A stretch of 58,038 bases of DNA, from positions 383,281 through 441,318 of the forward strand of contig NW_003314289.1 of the NCBI RefSeq assembly GCF_000143415.4, given 5' to 3'. The notes beneath the pieces are model-generated. The model had not been told where the DNA came from. It ran no database searches and saw only the letters and a list, made by a program, of their open reading frames with translations. Below are positions 39,906 to 50,289 of the stretch, piece after piece; position 1 is the stretch's first letter; each line of letters starts with the position of its first letter. The stretch is from Selaginella moellendorffii (Eukaryota > Streptophyta > Lycopodiopsida > Selaginellales > Selaginellaceae). The position numbers and the translations under genes are program-made.

Positions 39906-40735
39906 GGGGTACGTAGCGTTTCAAAGGTAGCTTGAATCGAAAGCCACAGTAGAGCAGAGCAACGCAGAACACGTGAGAAGAGAATTGGGGCGCTCGAGTG
40001 AGTGATTCTCACATCCCATGGCTGCGTGCCAGTGCTTCACTTTTAGGCTGGAAAATCAGTCTCTCTTTTCCAACATTTGCAAATATGTTTTCTCTAGGAA
40101 AAAAAATGAAAATACAAAAGTTTCTGTTTGTTTTTTGAATTGTTTTTTGCTTTTGTCTGTTGGGATTCGACCATCGACATGCCTATCTTTTGCTCCGTCC
40201 GAGACGACGAAACGGAAGAATCAAATTTTCCAGGGAGACAACGACCGCTCCTCCTGGAGCTCGCTTCTCAAAGTATTATATACCTATACAGCTCTCTCTC
40301 TACGGCTACGTAGGGGCCGTTTGCTACGTACGTAGGTCCGGAATCATGAGTCACGAACTATACGATCAATCAAAATCGGAAATCAATCTCTCTCTCCCAT
40401 CCATGCCATCAGTTCAGTGTCCAGTCCAGCTCATACTTACTTTACCACACACAAACAACTACATTTACCACCTATTTATCCTAGCCAGCCTGCCAGGCTA
40501 CAACAGAACAGATGATACTATACTTTGGTGTCAGGCCAGCTGGTTCCTTCAAGTTCAAAAAACAATAAAGCCATTTTGGTTGGTTATTTCGAAAATCTTT
40601 CTTCAGATTAACCTTGATCAATTTGCGTTGACTCGGTAAGACATCAAAACCCCATTCCAACGAAAGTCAATGCTCATCGACTAAAACATCTCTCCTCTTT
40701 CCACTCTCGGGTCAAATCAGCCGGTAGTTTCATAT
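39906..40735. other. Intergenic region, probable XTH upstream sequence
   Basis: About 830 bases with no recognisable gene. Contains a CT-rich run TCTCTCTC near 40,290 and palindromic TACGTACGTA at about 40,325. Open frames here are short and lack domain similarity. Confidence 0.4.
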
Positions 40736-41587
40736 TTAACCAGAAGCTTTACATGATCCAGATTGACATGCCAGCCCAATCCATTGATATTGCCAGTGAG
40801 GAACAGTTCCAATCAAGAGTGGCAACGCCATGGAGCATGGAGCAGAGCGTGACTTGGAGCACAAGGATTGGAGCAAGGACCAAGGCTGGAGCTTGGAGCT
40901 CGGAGCTGGGATCATGAAAGCTTGGAGCATGGATGGAGCATGGAGTGTAGAGGATGTGGAAGCGTTGGAAAGATGAAAAGGACGCAGAGCTACGTCCCAG
41001 TTTTGATGATCGGCTTTGGAGTTTGGAGCTTGGAGCAAGAACTTTGGATTTAACCTGGAAGAGAGGGCGTGGAAGGACATGCATATGGAGCGTGGTCTGG
41101 AGCTCGGAGCTTGGAGGGAGCCTCCATTCCCTGCGAGAGAGCATCCTCGTCCTGCTGCGATGATTGCGGTTGCAAATCCCGATACCCGAGCAGCCGGCTG
41201 CATTGAACTCTGACCGTGATCTGACTTGACACAGCGTAGCAAGTTTTCTTCGGCCTCCGCTTGGTGAATCCAATGCAGAAGAGCCTCAAGGTGTAGTTGA
41301 ACGTCGTGCATCCAATCAGACACTGAAGCTGGCACAAAAGTACCCAGAAGTTGATGAGAACGTTCCGGCCTGACATCCTGAGCTTGATCTTGCAGCCCGA
41401 CCTCGCCCCCGGTCTCCAGTGAATGGCAGAGTGCCGAGTCCTTCTCCGCAGCACGAGCAGCAACATCGATGCTCTTGCCGCTGCCATGAACTTTGGAGGG
41501 GGCATCACCAGCAGCAGATCTTGGGCCTGTTACCTTTGTTGCATTTAAGCTTCTTTCATCTCGGTTTCTCCTACCTGCGCGAATCAA
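40736..41587 (-). other. Long open frame of doubtful coding status over GGAGC repeats
   Basis: A 283-codon frame is open from 41,587 to 40,736 on the minus strand. Its C-terminal half is the translation of low-complexity (G)GAGCTTGGAGC repeats into SSKLQ/SMLQ-like strings. A second overlapping frame (41,508-41,050) is equally open. No domain, signal or family match was recognised in either. It may be a repeat-driven spurious frame, a lineage-specific gene or a decayed one. Confidence 0.2.
40829..41120. repeat. GGAGC(TT/AT)-rich low-complexity repeat
   Basis: Short words GGAGCATGGAGC, GGAGCTTGGAGC and GGAGCTCGGAGC recur many times with variable spacing. The same word family reappears at 47,410-47,790. 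The array biases both strands toward open frames. Confidence 0.8.
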
Positions 41588-41842
41588 ATCTTAGAACGGA
41601 AACAGGAGGGAAAAAAAAAAAAAATGATGCCCCGCAACACAGTTTGGCCATTCGTTCGGTCAGTTGATGTACATATCGACAAGCAAAAGCCTTGGAAAAG
41701 TAGAGAACTCTACTTACCTGGGACTTACCTCCAGTGGGGATGGCAATATCGTCGAGATATGGCGATAATCGTCAGAGAGCCACGTTCACAAGTCATGAAT
41801 TTCTTAAAAGTTATCATACACAAAGCTTCATAGTGGAATTTT

Positions 41843-42124
41843 TCAGAATACGTACGCGATGCAAGCGGCAGTAAAGCCACTACCCACAGCAGAGGCTACC
41901 GTTGCAGCGGTAGTGGAAAGGCCGGCAGCGCCTACAGACTGGAGAATGGCGCACAGACTTCCCGCAGGAACAGCACCACCATAAAGACTCATGATACTCG
42001 CCGCTGCTGATCCGGCGGTGATCCCCGTCCCCGCGAAACCAGCAGCTGCGATGCCCGCAGAAACTACGGCGGGTGTTGCAACCGCAGCAGCAGCAGTAAG
42101 CGCTATCCCTATGCCGATATTCAT
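41843..42124 (-). CDS. IFI6/IFI27 (ISG12)-like small hydrophobic protein
   Basis: Single-exon 93-residue protein from the Met at 42,124, chosen because it begins the hydrophobic domain. It is almost entirely Ala/Gly/Ser and hydrophobic: IGIALTAAAAVATPAVVSAG, then AAGFAGTGITAGSAAASIMS, then AILQSVGAAGLSTTAATVAS and GSGFTAAC. The patterns AGIAAGSxAA and LQSxGAAGLS are the hallmark of the interferon-inducible 6-16 family. Animal members localise to mitochondria or the ER and affect apoptosis and antiviral responses. A role in plants is not inferable here. Three membrane stretches are likely. No signal peptide separate from the first helix is seen. Confidence 0.75.
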   Translation of the reverse strand: MNIGIGIALTAAAAVATPAVVSAGIAAAGFAGTGITAGSAAASIMSLYGGAVPAGSLCAILQSVGAAGLSTTAATVASAVGSGFTAACIAYVF

Positions 42125-43405
42125 CGTCTGTTCGCACAAGAAAAAAGATCACGCGCTGATGAGGGGGAGCGGAACTTCGCGTATGGAGCGAGAGGAACTA
42201 GCAGGATCCGATGGGAGCTATGGTGTGCTATTTTGTAAATCACCTTTGCTTCAATCCCACGTAATGCTTCGAAGAATATTTTTAGAATACCTTTAGAAAG
42301 ATAAAAGAAAAAGATTCCATCTGGCCAGAAAGAGAAAAAGTATCTCAAAAGAATAATTTGAGTGCGGCAAAACTCTGCGAGATTCCCGTGCTTAAATGTT
42401 AATGCTTACTTAGACATTTGATGAACTTGCTCTAATCACCAGATTTTCTGGTGTAATGGCCATGTCCCATGGTTTCCAGCGATGGGTCATACACCATCCA
42501 TCATAGCCATTCAAGTTTCGCGATGCTTGTTGAGCAATTCACAAATTCTCGGCTCGGTTGATTCTGTGCTTTGAAGGCTATTATATTTATAATATCCTTA
42601 TTAATTCAGCATTTTCTTGTTAACTGGAAAATACTAGTCCTATTGTTTATGAATCTTAGAAGCTTGGCTTTGCTATTATGGTAATATTTCAAATAAAGAA
42701 ACTTTACAAAATAAGAATTGCAATATTTTGTCTAAAAATCTTAATAATAATAGTTGCAATATTACTAAGAGAGTTTGTTGATGGTCACAAACTAGAAAGC
42801 CTTACACTGTTATTAGAAGCAACATAAATTTTTTTTTCTTTTGGTGTGGATGTACCTTAGTAACCATTTAGAGCACACTAGGTCTGATCTTCCTCATGGT
42901 TATGTGCAAGTAGTAGAGCTTGGATCGTAATTTTGCCAATGCGGGACTTGCCTGTGAAACGAGATATGCGCACAAACCTTTGACAAGATGAGTGCAGGCA
43001 CCACCAGCAAGATTTAGAGTATTTAAATATCATTTTAACTCTCAAAGGGAAAACAAATTAAATATTTGCTCAAAGCTGTTATTCTTCCACTAATAAGATG
43101 AGTTAACTTCGGATTAAAATTCATGCTACAAAATGGCAGCTCAAAGTTTGGAAAGCGATGACAAGGCTGTTGCACAGACCTTAGCCACCGATTGCTTTCA
43201 GGCGATGTTTTCGAGCACGGATTTAATATGGTTCCGATAGCTTTTATCTGCACGCATCACCCAACATCCCAAAACGATTCATCTTAACGACTCTGTCTCC
43301 AACTTACCTGGTGATTGTCCTCCATGCCTCTAAAAAGGCGAGAGTTTGCCATCTCCAAGGCCATCAAAGTTTGTAGATTCTATCCTTGAAAGATGAAAAC
43401 ATACC
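42125..43405. other. Intergenic, AT-rich, no gene seen
   Basis: About 1.3 kb between the IFI6-like and RAD4 genes, AT-rich in 42,540-43,100. The part next to 43,405 is probably the RAD4 3' UTR. Nothing recognisable was found on either strand. Confidence 0.5.
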
Positions 43406-46400
43406 TTACATTTCTTCCACTCGCAGCTCAAAGCCACAGCCACAGCGCTTGATCCGAACGCACGCCTCCTCGTCGTAGCTCTGCCACTCGTCCGGGAAGC
43501 TGTGGACGTGGTTCTCATCATCCGCCTTTGCGGGCCTCCTCCTCGCTGCGCGATCATCACTGGCAGCAGCACTCGAATGGTCAGCAGCAGCCCGGGCCTT
43601 TTCTTCCTCCGCCTCTGGGACGCTGCTGCTCACACCTTTGTCTTCGTACGCTGCTCGCAATCTCTCCCTCGTCACCATGGAACGCAGCAGCTGCCTCCAC
43701 CGTAGAGCCGCTTGTGCCTCGGTCTTCTCTCGCAGCTGGGCCTCCCTTCGCTCTTCCTCGGCGCGGTACACCTTTGGTTTTTCTCCGCACAGTATCAGCT
43801 TCTGAAAACGGTGTGACGGGAGTTTGCTTACCTGTAGGATGGCGTCCTTGAATTCATCGCACACGACCACCCCTTGGAAAACTGGTACCGAGCGCCCCTG
43901 CCGGATCTCAAACCCGACCATTGCCGGTGCGAAGTCGATCCCCAGCATCTGGACGACCGGGGTCACCCGCGGGAGCGCGAGGTGCACGGTTCCAGGAGGT
44001 ATACATTTTTCTGACCATACATCCACATGGCCTCGCTCGTTCTAAATCCACAAAACAAACGCTCAGAGATACACAAAGAGATTGAGGCCTTACTTTTGGA
44101 ACAATTCCATCCACTGCCGGCGGAGGTTGCCATGGATCGGTTTGCCATTTTCCGAACAAGAGCACTAGAGAAGGCTCGTCGGGCGCTCCCTCTACTTTGC
44201 GGGCCAAATTACGAGATTTTATGATCTGCAATAACAAAAGCGATTGTCGTTTGGTCGTGATATTCTGGTGAGTGACAATACCTTGACGGGCTCTTCTCCT
44301 TCTCTCACAGCAAATCCTTCTCGTAGCCACCGTTCTTTGGTGTGAAGATCCTGAACGCACGTCCGGGGATAAACAGGCTTGCCACCACAAGTGCCTAAAA
44401 TGGGCCCTTTCGGATGTAGCACTTGGTATCTTGTCAGCCATCGTTCCATGACATACAAGTGGTGGTTTCGGTACGCCTGTGGACGACGCGTGGTAAAAGA
44501 AGATTGCCCATGGAATGCTCGAATACCTGTTGGTTTGTTGGTAGCGGCTCAGTAAAAGACTTCACATCCAGCTCCATATCTTCTCTCGTGTTCCTTTCTG
44601 ACGGTGTCACGACGTCAAGTCTAAAACATATAGCATTAGATGGTCACCTTCGTTTGAAGTTCTGTGTGAGTCGTATGCATTTGATTCCAAGAGCCTAAGA
44701 GGAGAGAGACATGCACTCCACCATCCTTCGTCCACTCTTAATGCCTGTATCTTGGACCAGGAAGTAGTGTACCTGTTAATTCGAAAAAATGGATGAGACG
44801 GCGAGCATTTTGAAGCAAAATGTATCTACCTGCGAGTCACATCTTTTGCTCCGGATCCAGCAAACGCGACGACGTAACGAACTGGCTGCTTGCTCGAGGC
44901 CTCGATTTTCTCAACGTCATCGACCAGATTTCGAGCAGCATCGACGTGAATCCATCTTCCCGAGCTGTCATCGCCACAAAAGACTTCTGCCCAGTGCAGG
45001 AGAGGACCTTTCTTTCGAGACCAAACCACCGGCGGAGGAGGCTTGGGCTGAACAACTTTAGAAGCCGGTTGGGGTGTAGATACCACTGCTGCACTGGTCG
45101 CAGCCATTGCCCGTGCCAGTTCCAGCTCGAACTCTTCATCACCCCTTCGTTTTCTTTTCTGTTGAGTGGCTGGAGTCGTCTCATCTGTATTGCTGACAGC
45201 AGGCTTTGAAGTTGGCGTGTGATTCCTCTTTTTGCTGGTTGATTGAGGTTTTGATGGTTCAGGGCCGTCGTTGGACAGAACCCTCGTAGATGTCGAAGCT
45301 GGCGAAGTTGTTAAGTCTTCGGTTTCACGTTTCGACGTCCAAACATCTGGTGAGCCACCAGGCCTAAAATCTGAGAAAAGCCTCCCTGCTTTTGTTCTAG
45401 AGTCAGCTACATTTTCTTCCCAGTTTTCCGAAGCGAGCATCGATTCTGTATCGGGCTTTATGGAAGCCACGTCCAAAACGCAGACATATCTGTCACGCCA
45501 CACTTTAGTTCGTGAGTAAAACAGGATTCCAACACGTACGAACCTGGTTTTAAATGTCAGAGCACGGAACATGGCCACTGTGATCGCCGCAATCTAAAAA
45601 CGATTTACTAAGTTCATAAAAGAGAGAAAACGCATGTTACCTCTTCTTCTGAACCAAATTGCCGGGAAAGGACCTTACTCAACTCGGACAAGGGTCCACT
45701 CACAGATCCAACAGCAATTTGCATCACGCTATTGAGCTGATAGATACAAAACAAAAGAAGACATAAGAAATCATGCAGCAAAAGTACCCGACAAAACAAA
45801 CATGTCTTACCCATCTTACAAGAGAAGTCAGAGTCGACACAGTCGTTTTCTCCGGCTCGATGGACGAAGTAAACCGAGCTGGCACAAGCGAATAAACCAA
45901 TCCCTGCATCAGAATAGATCTTAAACTTCTCACACTTGGAAAACAAAACAATCTCGAAACCTTGAGTAGCGTGTCGTCACAGGCAGCGTCCACGAGCCTC
46001 CCTCTAGCCAGCAAACACAAGAGACGCAGCTTATGAACAAGCTCCGCGAATTCCTGTAACACTAAACTCGTTGAGAGAAAAGAAAAGAAGAACAAACAAA
46101 CAATCGTAGAGGAAAGAAAGACTAACCTTGTCTTTCGCGTTCGCTCTCCTTGTGATTTTCTTTTTTCCACCGACATCCTTTTCCACTTCTATCGTTAAGC
46201 CATTCTTCAAGCACTGGAAATTCCCATCACCAACTTCCCAGTCGATATCGTCTTCCGGGGCTTCAATCTTGCCTTTCTCGGCCGCATTCTTCTCCCGCGC
46301 CAGCAAAATCTCCTGGTGCGACTGCGCTACCGCCGCCGGCGCGCCACAAACCGACGCGGTAGCGGCAGCTCTGGAAGAATCCCAAATGCAGCGCTTCTGA

Positions 46401-46638
46401 TCGAAGGCACGGATCGATCATTAGCCCCCCTGTTCCACCCGGCAAACAACATACCGCACTGGAATTCGGCGCGCTAGAGCTGTCTTTCTTGCTGGATTTC
46501 CCCCGCACCCGATCCAAGAGCCGCTGCACATCCTTCTCCGAGGCATCGGCCAGAGTCTCTGCAGAAAAGAGAAGATCGAAATATGTCCAGGACGAAGAAT
46601 CGCGAGCGCGCCATGCCCTTACCCCTCTCCTCCTCCAT
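43406..46638 (-). CDS. RAD4: DNA repair protein RAD4/XPC
   Basis: About a dozen exons from Met at 46,638 (first exon 16 bases, MEEER joined to ETLADASEKD) to the stop at 43,406. The N-terminal third is charged. The transglutaminase-like domain includes LLCLLARGRLVDAACDDTLL, LSRQFGSEEE, MFRALTFKTRFVR and, after a basic disordered insert (KKRNHTPTSKP, QQKRKRRGDEEFE), HWAEVFCGDDSSGRWIHVDA and DVTRRYTTSWSKIQ. The beta-hairpin domains follow: YQVLHPKGPILGTCGGKPVY, TCVQDLHTKERWLREG, NERGHVDVWSEKCIPPGTVH, IDFAPAMVGFEIRQGRSVPV and FQGVVVCDEFKDAI. RAD4/XPC senses distorted DNA and starts global-genome nucleotide excision repair in the nucleus. The C-terminus ends in a charged coiled-coil-like tail. 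Confidence 0.9.
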
Positions 46639-46787
46639 CGCGATAGCCCTTAAACCCTAAAACATTTTAATATAAAGGTAAAAAGAAAAACCCTAGAACC
46701 CTAAAGGTATATTCGAGATTTTGGCAATGTGAAAAGTACTTCGCAGAGGTGGAGCGCCGCGGCACCAAGATCTTCGTGACGGCTCCA
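46639..46787. promoter_or_regulatory. Divergent promoter with telo-boxes, RAD4 / small gene
   Basis: About 150 bases between the RAD4 start and the first in-frame ATG of the next plus-strand gene. TAAACCCTAAAAC lies at 46,651-46,663, and AACCCTAGAACCCTAAA at about 46,689-46,705. Same telo-box theme as at 14.3, 14.9 and 34.9 kb. Confidence 0.5.
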
Positions 46788-47175
46788 ATGCCGGCTCGCG
46801 AATTCCGCGATCGATTGCGCAAGATCTACGGGCACCCGGCGCCCATGATCTTGTATGCCATCCGCTACGGTTTCTACTCCCACCATCCGGATGTCCCGTA
46901 CTGGGAAGCGTGCGAGCAAGTGGACGCCGAGCACCGCTACCTCGCAGGTGGGGATGGATCCAAAAAAACTCGAGGCGATTGAGAGCGAGCTTGAAGAGGG
47001 ACACAAGCTGCTCGGCAAGCCGCCGAAAGCAATGGCGGTTTCCCAGACTCGGCACTCGATCGATTTCCGGGAGGCGCCCAGCGTGGAGGAGCTCATGGCG
47101 GCGTTTCGCGAGAGGAGCAAGATCGCGCGCAAGTCGTGGCCGCTGCACTACTTCAACCGCGAGCGTGGCGAGTAA
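46788..47175 (+). CDS. Small conserved-looking protein, unrecognised
   Basis: Two frames overlap here. The first runs MPAREFRDRLRKIYGHPAPM, then ILYAIRYGFYSHHPDVPYWE and ACEQVDAEHRYLA. The second carries GHKLLGKPPKAMAVSQTRHS, then DFREAPSVEELMAAFRERSK and ends HYFNRERGE. They join in frame if a 49-base GT-AG intron (46,947-46,995, starting GTGGGG and ending GAAG) is removed. That size is typical here. The first frame is also open before the ATG (YFAEVERRGTKIFVTAP) back through the promoter, so the true start may be upstream or non-AUG. A seven-A run inside the proposed intron leaves a sequencing frameshift as an alternative. A mitochondrial or ribosome-associated small protein is possible but not supported. 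Confidence 0.5.
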
Positions 47176-47409
47176 ACGCCGCTGCCGCTGGCCAGCCTTC
47201 CCAGAGAGATGAAGCTTGGCCAGCTCGAAGGATGCGGCAGCAAGAAGCTGGAGCTCATCTTTTGTTGCCCGGCCAACTTGTTCGGAATAGCACTGGACAC
47301 CGGCAAACAAGATCCATGGCAGCCTCCTCGGCCAGAAGACATCGTCTAAGTCCTGTCCAAACATACATAAGAAATCTGGTCTCTAGAGATAAAACACCAA
47401 AACTTTCCA

Positions 47410-47790
47410 CTTACTTGCTCTGGAGCTGTGATGCTTGAAGCTGGAACTCCTCCTTTTTGAGAGCTCTCCATAGCTCTTTCTATCGCCAAGCACCGGTGGG
47501 AGCTTGTAGAAGTTTCAAGCTCGATGGACTTCCTCCGTTTTGATGACGAGAACCACGTCCCTGGATGGAGCTGTTCGATCAACTCCACAGCTCTTTCTAT
47601 GCCAAGCACCCCTGTTCCCGGATGGAGCTGTTCGATCAGCTCCATAAGCTCTTGCTCTTTTTATCCCCTGGAGCTGCAGAAGCTTGAAACTGGCTGGAAC
47701 TCCCCTTTGAACCACGTCCGAGAAACTCAGGTCTCTGTATCGCCAAGCACCCCTTGGAGCTGTGGAAGCTTGGAGCTGGACCTCGAAGAG
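47410..47790. repeat. GGAGCTG/GGAACTCC low-complexity repeat block
   Basis: Recurring words such as TGGAGCTGTGATGCTTGAAGCTGGAACTCC, reduced here to TGGAGCTG, GAAGCTTG and GCTGGAACTCC, plus CATCGCCAAGCACC (47,470 and 47,740), with partial inverted copies. It shares vocabulary with 40,829-41,120. It lies between the small gene and the PPR gene and makes both strands look open. Confidence 0.75.
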
Positions 47791-47860
47791 TGAAGGAGCT
47801 CTTCTCCACAGCGAGATCTTTGATAATCTCCACGAACTCTTTTTTGTGCCCCAAGAACTC

Positions 47861-48913
47861 TCAATATCCATGCCTCTTAAGGCAAGTTGGGCCACCATAT
47901 CTTCTCTTCTTCCTGGGATCGGTGCTAAGCACCGCCGCTCGCCACAGCCTCTTTGTCTTCTCCGCGTGATAGAGATAGTGATCCGCGATGGAGTCCCCTG
48001 GCACGCCCAGCCTTCCCGTGAGAGCCGTCTGGAACATCCGCGCGCGCTCGTCGAAGACTTTGCATGCGCTCAAGTGCCTCCCAGCCTTGTGAAGGGCGAT
48101 GACGAGCTTTCCAATCGTGTCGACGTTGCCCTCGTAGCCACTCTCGATCATCTCCAGGAACACGAGATAGGCGGTCCCGACGTTGTGGGTCTGCGTGAGG
48201 AGCCCGATAAACTTGTTGTAGAAGAGGTGTGGGAAGCATATCGGCTCCGGCCACTGGATCAGCCTTGAGAAGATCTTATAGGCCTCCTCGACCTCCCCGT
48301 TCTTGCAGTAGCAGTGGAGGATCGACTCATACGTGCTGGGATGCGGCGAGAGCTTGAGCTTCTTCATCTCCGACCACACCACCTTGAGCTTGTCCAGCTC
48401 GCCGGTTCTTCCCAGCGATCGCAGCGTCACGTCAAAAGTGAACGACGTGGGAGCCAGATCGATGTAGAGCATCCTCTGGAAGATGTCGTAGACGATCACC
48501 TGGCAATCCGCGAGCTCCAGGCACCGGATGAGGCAATTGTAAGTGTAGGTGCTGTGCTTGAATCCCGGCTGCGTCGCTGCCCAGTTGAAGAACGCGAGCG
48601 CGGCGTGGCCTCTATCGACGTGCTTGAGCGCCTCCCCGACTAGCAACGGATCCACGAATCCCTCCCACACCTTAAGCGATTCCTTGAGGCTGGGGACGAG
48701 CTCTGGCTTGTTGAGAACGTTGATGATCTTGTAGAGGAATGGCCGCGTCCGCAGCAGCAGCAGCCTCTCGGGATGCATCGTCTCGGATGGATCGACGACG
48801 CATTCCACGAGCTCGCGGCTGTCGCTGCCCCTGGCGGCGCAAATGCACATACCTCGCCGACTGCGAATCCACCCCTGCGCCGCGATCGATCTCCCGGCGC
48901 CATGGCGGAGCAT
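47861..48913 (-). CDS. Pentatricopeptide repeat (PPR) protein, P class
   Basis: Intronless 350-residue protein. The N-terminus is basic with few acids up to about residue 35 (GAGRSIAAQGWIRSRRG), consistent with organelle targeting. From about residue 95 several PPR motifs run on: YTYNCLIRCLELADCQVIVY, then FTFDVTLRSLGRTGELDKLK, STYESILHCYCKNGEVEEAY and NVDTIGKLVIALHKAGRHLS. There is no E, DYW or SMR domain, hence P class. Such proteins bind single-stranded organelle RNA for stability, splicing or translation; the target is not inferable. The last about 25 residues are basic. It is divergent from MIZ1 (307 bases between starts). Confidence 0.88.
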   Translation of the reverse strand: MLRHGAGRSIAAQGWIRSRRGMCICAARGSDSRELVECVVDPSETMHPERLLLLRTRPFLYKIINVLNKPELVPSLKESLKVWEGFVDPLLVGEALKHVDRGHAALAFFNWAATQPGFKHSTYTYNCLIRCLELADCQVIVYDIFQRMLYIDLAPTSFTFDVTLRSLGRTGELDKLKVVWSEMKKLKLSPHPSTYESILHCYCKNGEVEEAYKIFSRLIQWPEPICFPHLFYNKFIGLLTQTHNVGTAYLVFLEMIESGYEGNVDTIGKLVIALHKAGRHLSACKVFDERARMFQTALTGRLGVPGDSIADHYLYHAEKTKRLWRAAVLSTDPRKKRRYGGPTCLKRHGY

Positions 48914-49220
48914 CCAAAACCCCAGAATCCTTTTCCCCCTTCCAAACTATTTTTTAGGGTTCTTGGCATAAGATATAATCTTTCGCTGAAGACAGCGTTA
49001 GCGCTTAAGAAACTCTCTCCAATGTGACACAAGGATCTTAAAATATTCCTTCCATGGCGTGTTCTTTCCCAGCATTAGATCGGCCACTTTGCAAACACTG
49101 CCGCTAGACACACAAGGTTTCTACAGTAAAACAAATCCCAGCCGTCCGACTGTCTCGTCCGTTGGCCATTTAAAACCACGAACGGCTAGCGATCTACTAG
49201 TGGTTTTTTTAGGGTTCTTC
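48914..49220. promoter_or_regulatory. Divergent promoter, PPR / MIZ1
   Basis: About 307 bases. The word TTTTTTAGGGTTCTT occurs twice (about 48,950 and 49,204), one near each gene; it is a half telo-box in the same orientation. No TATA box was assigned. Confidence 0.45.
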
Positions 49221-49952
49221 ATGGGGGCCAAGTACAAGAAAGATGCGGCAATGGCTGCCGGTCCGCTGGTGGCGCTGCGCAGCAACTGCGATTCCTCCGC
49301 CGCGTCGCCACCGGATCAATCGCACGCCTCGGGCTGGCGCCACAACAGATTCCTCCGTGGCATTCTCAGAACGTTCATGAGCTTCTTGCCGATTCCGGCA
49401 TTTCCCCCTTGCAAGTGGCTCGCGCTCCCCCAGGGATCGTCCTCCTCCTCGCAGCAATCCGTGGGCAGCATCGTCGTCGGGACGCTCTACGGCTATCGTC
49501 GCGGTCACGTCTTCCTTGCCGTCCAAGAAGACCCCAAATCCGAGCCCGTGGTGCTGCTGGAGCTCGCGACGCCGACGAGCTGCCTGGTCCGGGAGATGTC
49601 GTCGGGGCTGCTGAGAATCGCGCTGGAATGCGAGCGCGGCGGCAGCAATCGGGGGTTTCTCTTCCAGGAGTCGATCTGGTCGATGTTTTGCAATGGGCGC
49701 AAGGCGGGCTACGCGGTGAGCCGGCATTGCGGCGCTAGCGATACCAGGGTCCTGGGTCTCGTCCAGTCGGTATCCATGGGCGCGGGGGTTCTTCCCGGGG
49801 AGAATCCCTCGCCCTCTCCCGGCGAGGAGCTCATGTACATGAGGGCCAAGTTCGAGAGGGTGGTCGGATCGAACGATTCGGAGGCGCTCTACATGGTGAA
49901 TCCCAACGGGAGTGGCGCGCCGGAGCTCAGCATTTTCTTCCTCCGGATCTAA
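49221..49952 (+). CDS. MIZU-KUSSEI 1-like (MIZ1/DUF617) protein
   Basis: Intronless 243-residue protein. An N-terminal variable region (basic and Ser-rich, HNRFLRGILRTFMSFLPIPA) precedes the MIZ1 domain from about residue 85: GTLYGYRRGHVFLAVQEDP, ELATPTSCLVREMSSGLLRI, QESIWSMFCNGRKAGYAVSR, LGLVQSVSMGAGVLP, ELMYMRAKFERVVGS, ALYMVNPNGSGAPELSIFFL and final RI. All family blocks are present in order. MIZ1 is required for root hydrotropism in Arabidopsis and is land-plant specific. Start at 49,221 is preferred because the upstream in-frame extension to 49,059 covers promoter-like sequence. Confidence 0.92.
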   Translation: MGAKYKKDAAMAAGPLVALRSNCDSSAASPPDQSHASGWRHNRFLRGILRTFMSFLPIPAFPPCKWLALPQGSSSSSQQSVGSIVVGTLYGYRRGHVFLAVQEDPKSEPVVLLELATPTSCLVREMSSGLLRIALECERGGSNRGFLFQESIWSMFCNGRKAGYAVSRHCGASDTRVLGLVQSVSMGAGVLPGENPSPSPGEELMYMRAKFERVVGSNDSEALYMVNPNGSGAPELSIFFLRI

Positions 49953-49999
49953 GAGGCGATGACCTCGACTAGCTCTGCAGTGGCAATGCGATGGATCGT

Positions 50000-50217
50000 C
50001 GGTTGCGTGTAATATAAGTGTTTGTGTGTGTGTGTCTGTGTGTATGTGGGCTGTGTGTACATTTTAGCGTCTGGATCAGCGCAGCGAACGCTTGGCCGAC
50101 GAAAGTACTACAACCACACTGTTTTGTCAATAAGAAGGATATTCTTTATTCCTGTTTTGTCAGTTAGGAGAATATTCTTTATCCTGTTTTGTCGATAAGA
50201 CGAATATTCTGTAATCC
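50000..50217 (+). repeat. TG-rich tract and three tandem 33-base units after MIZ1
   Basis: A TG/TGTGTC tract at about 50,010-50,062 is followed by three tandem units CTGTTTTGTCxxTAAGAxGxATATTCTTTATTC starting at 50,119, 50,152 and 50,184. It lies in the likely 3' UTR or just downstream of MIZ1. Confidence 0.8.
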
Positions 50218-50289
50218 TAAATTTTTTATATAAGATTAAAGAATGATTTTATTTTAATGGTAATCTAAATTTTAAATTGATTAATTTAA

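Noticed and set aside
40736-41587. A 283-residue protein-coding gene
   Set aside because: Half of the frame is repeat translation, an overlapping frame is equally open, and no domain was recognised. Kept only as a doubtful open frame.
47762-48268. A 168-codon plus-strand ORF
   Set aside because: It is antisense to the PPR repeats and begins in low-complexity GGAGC sequence.
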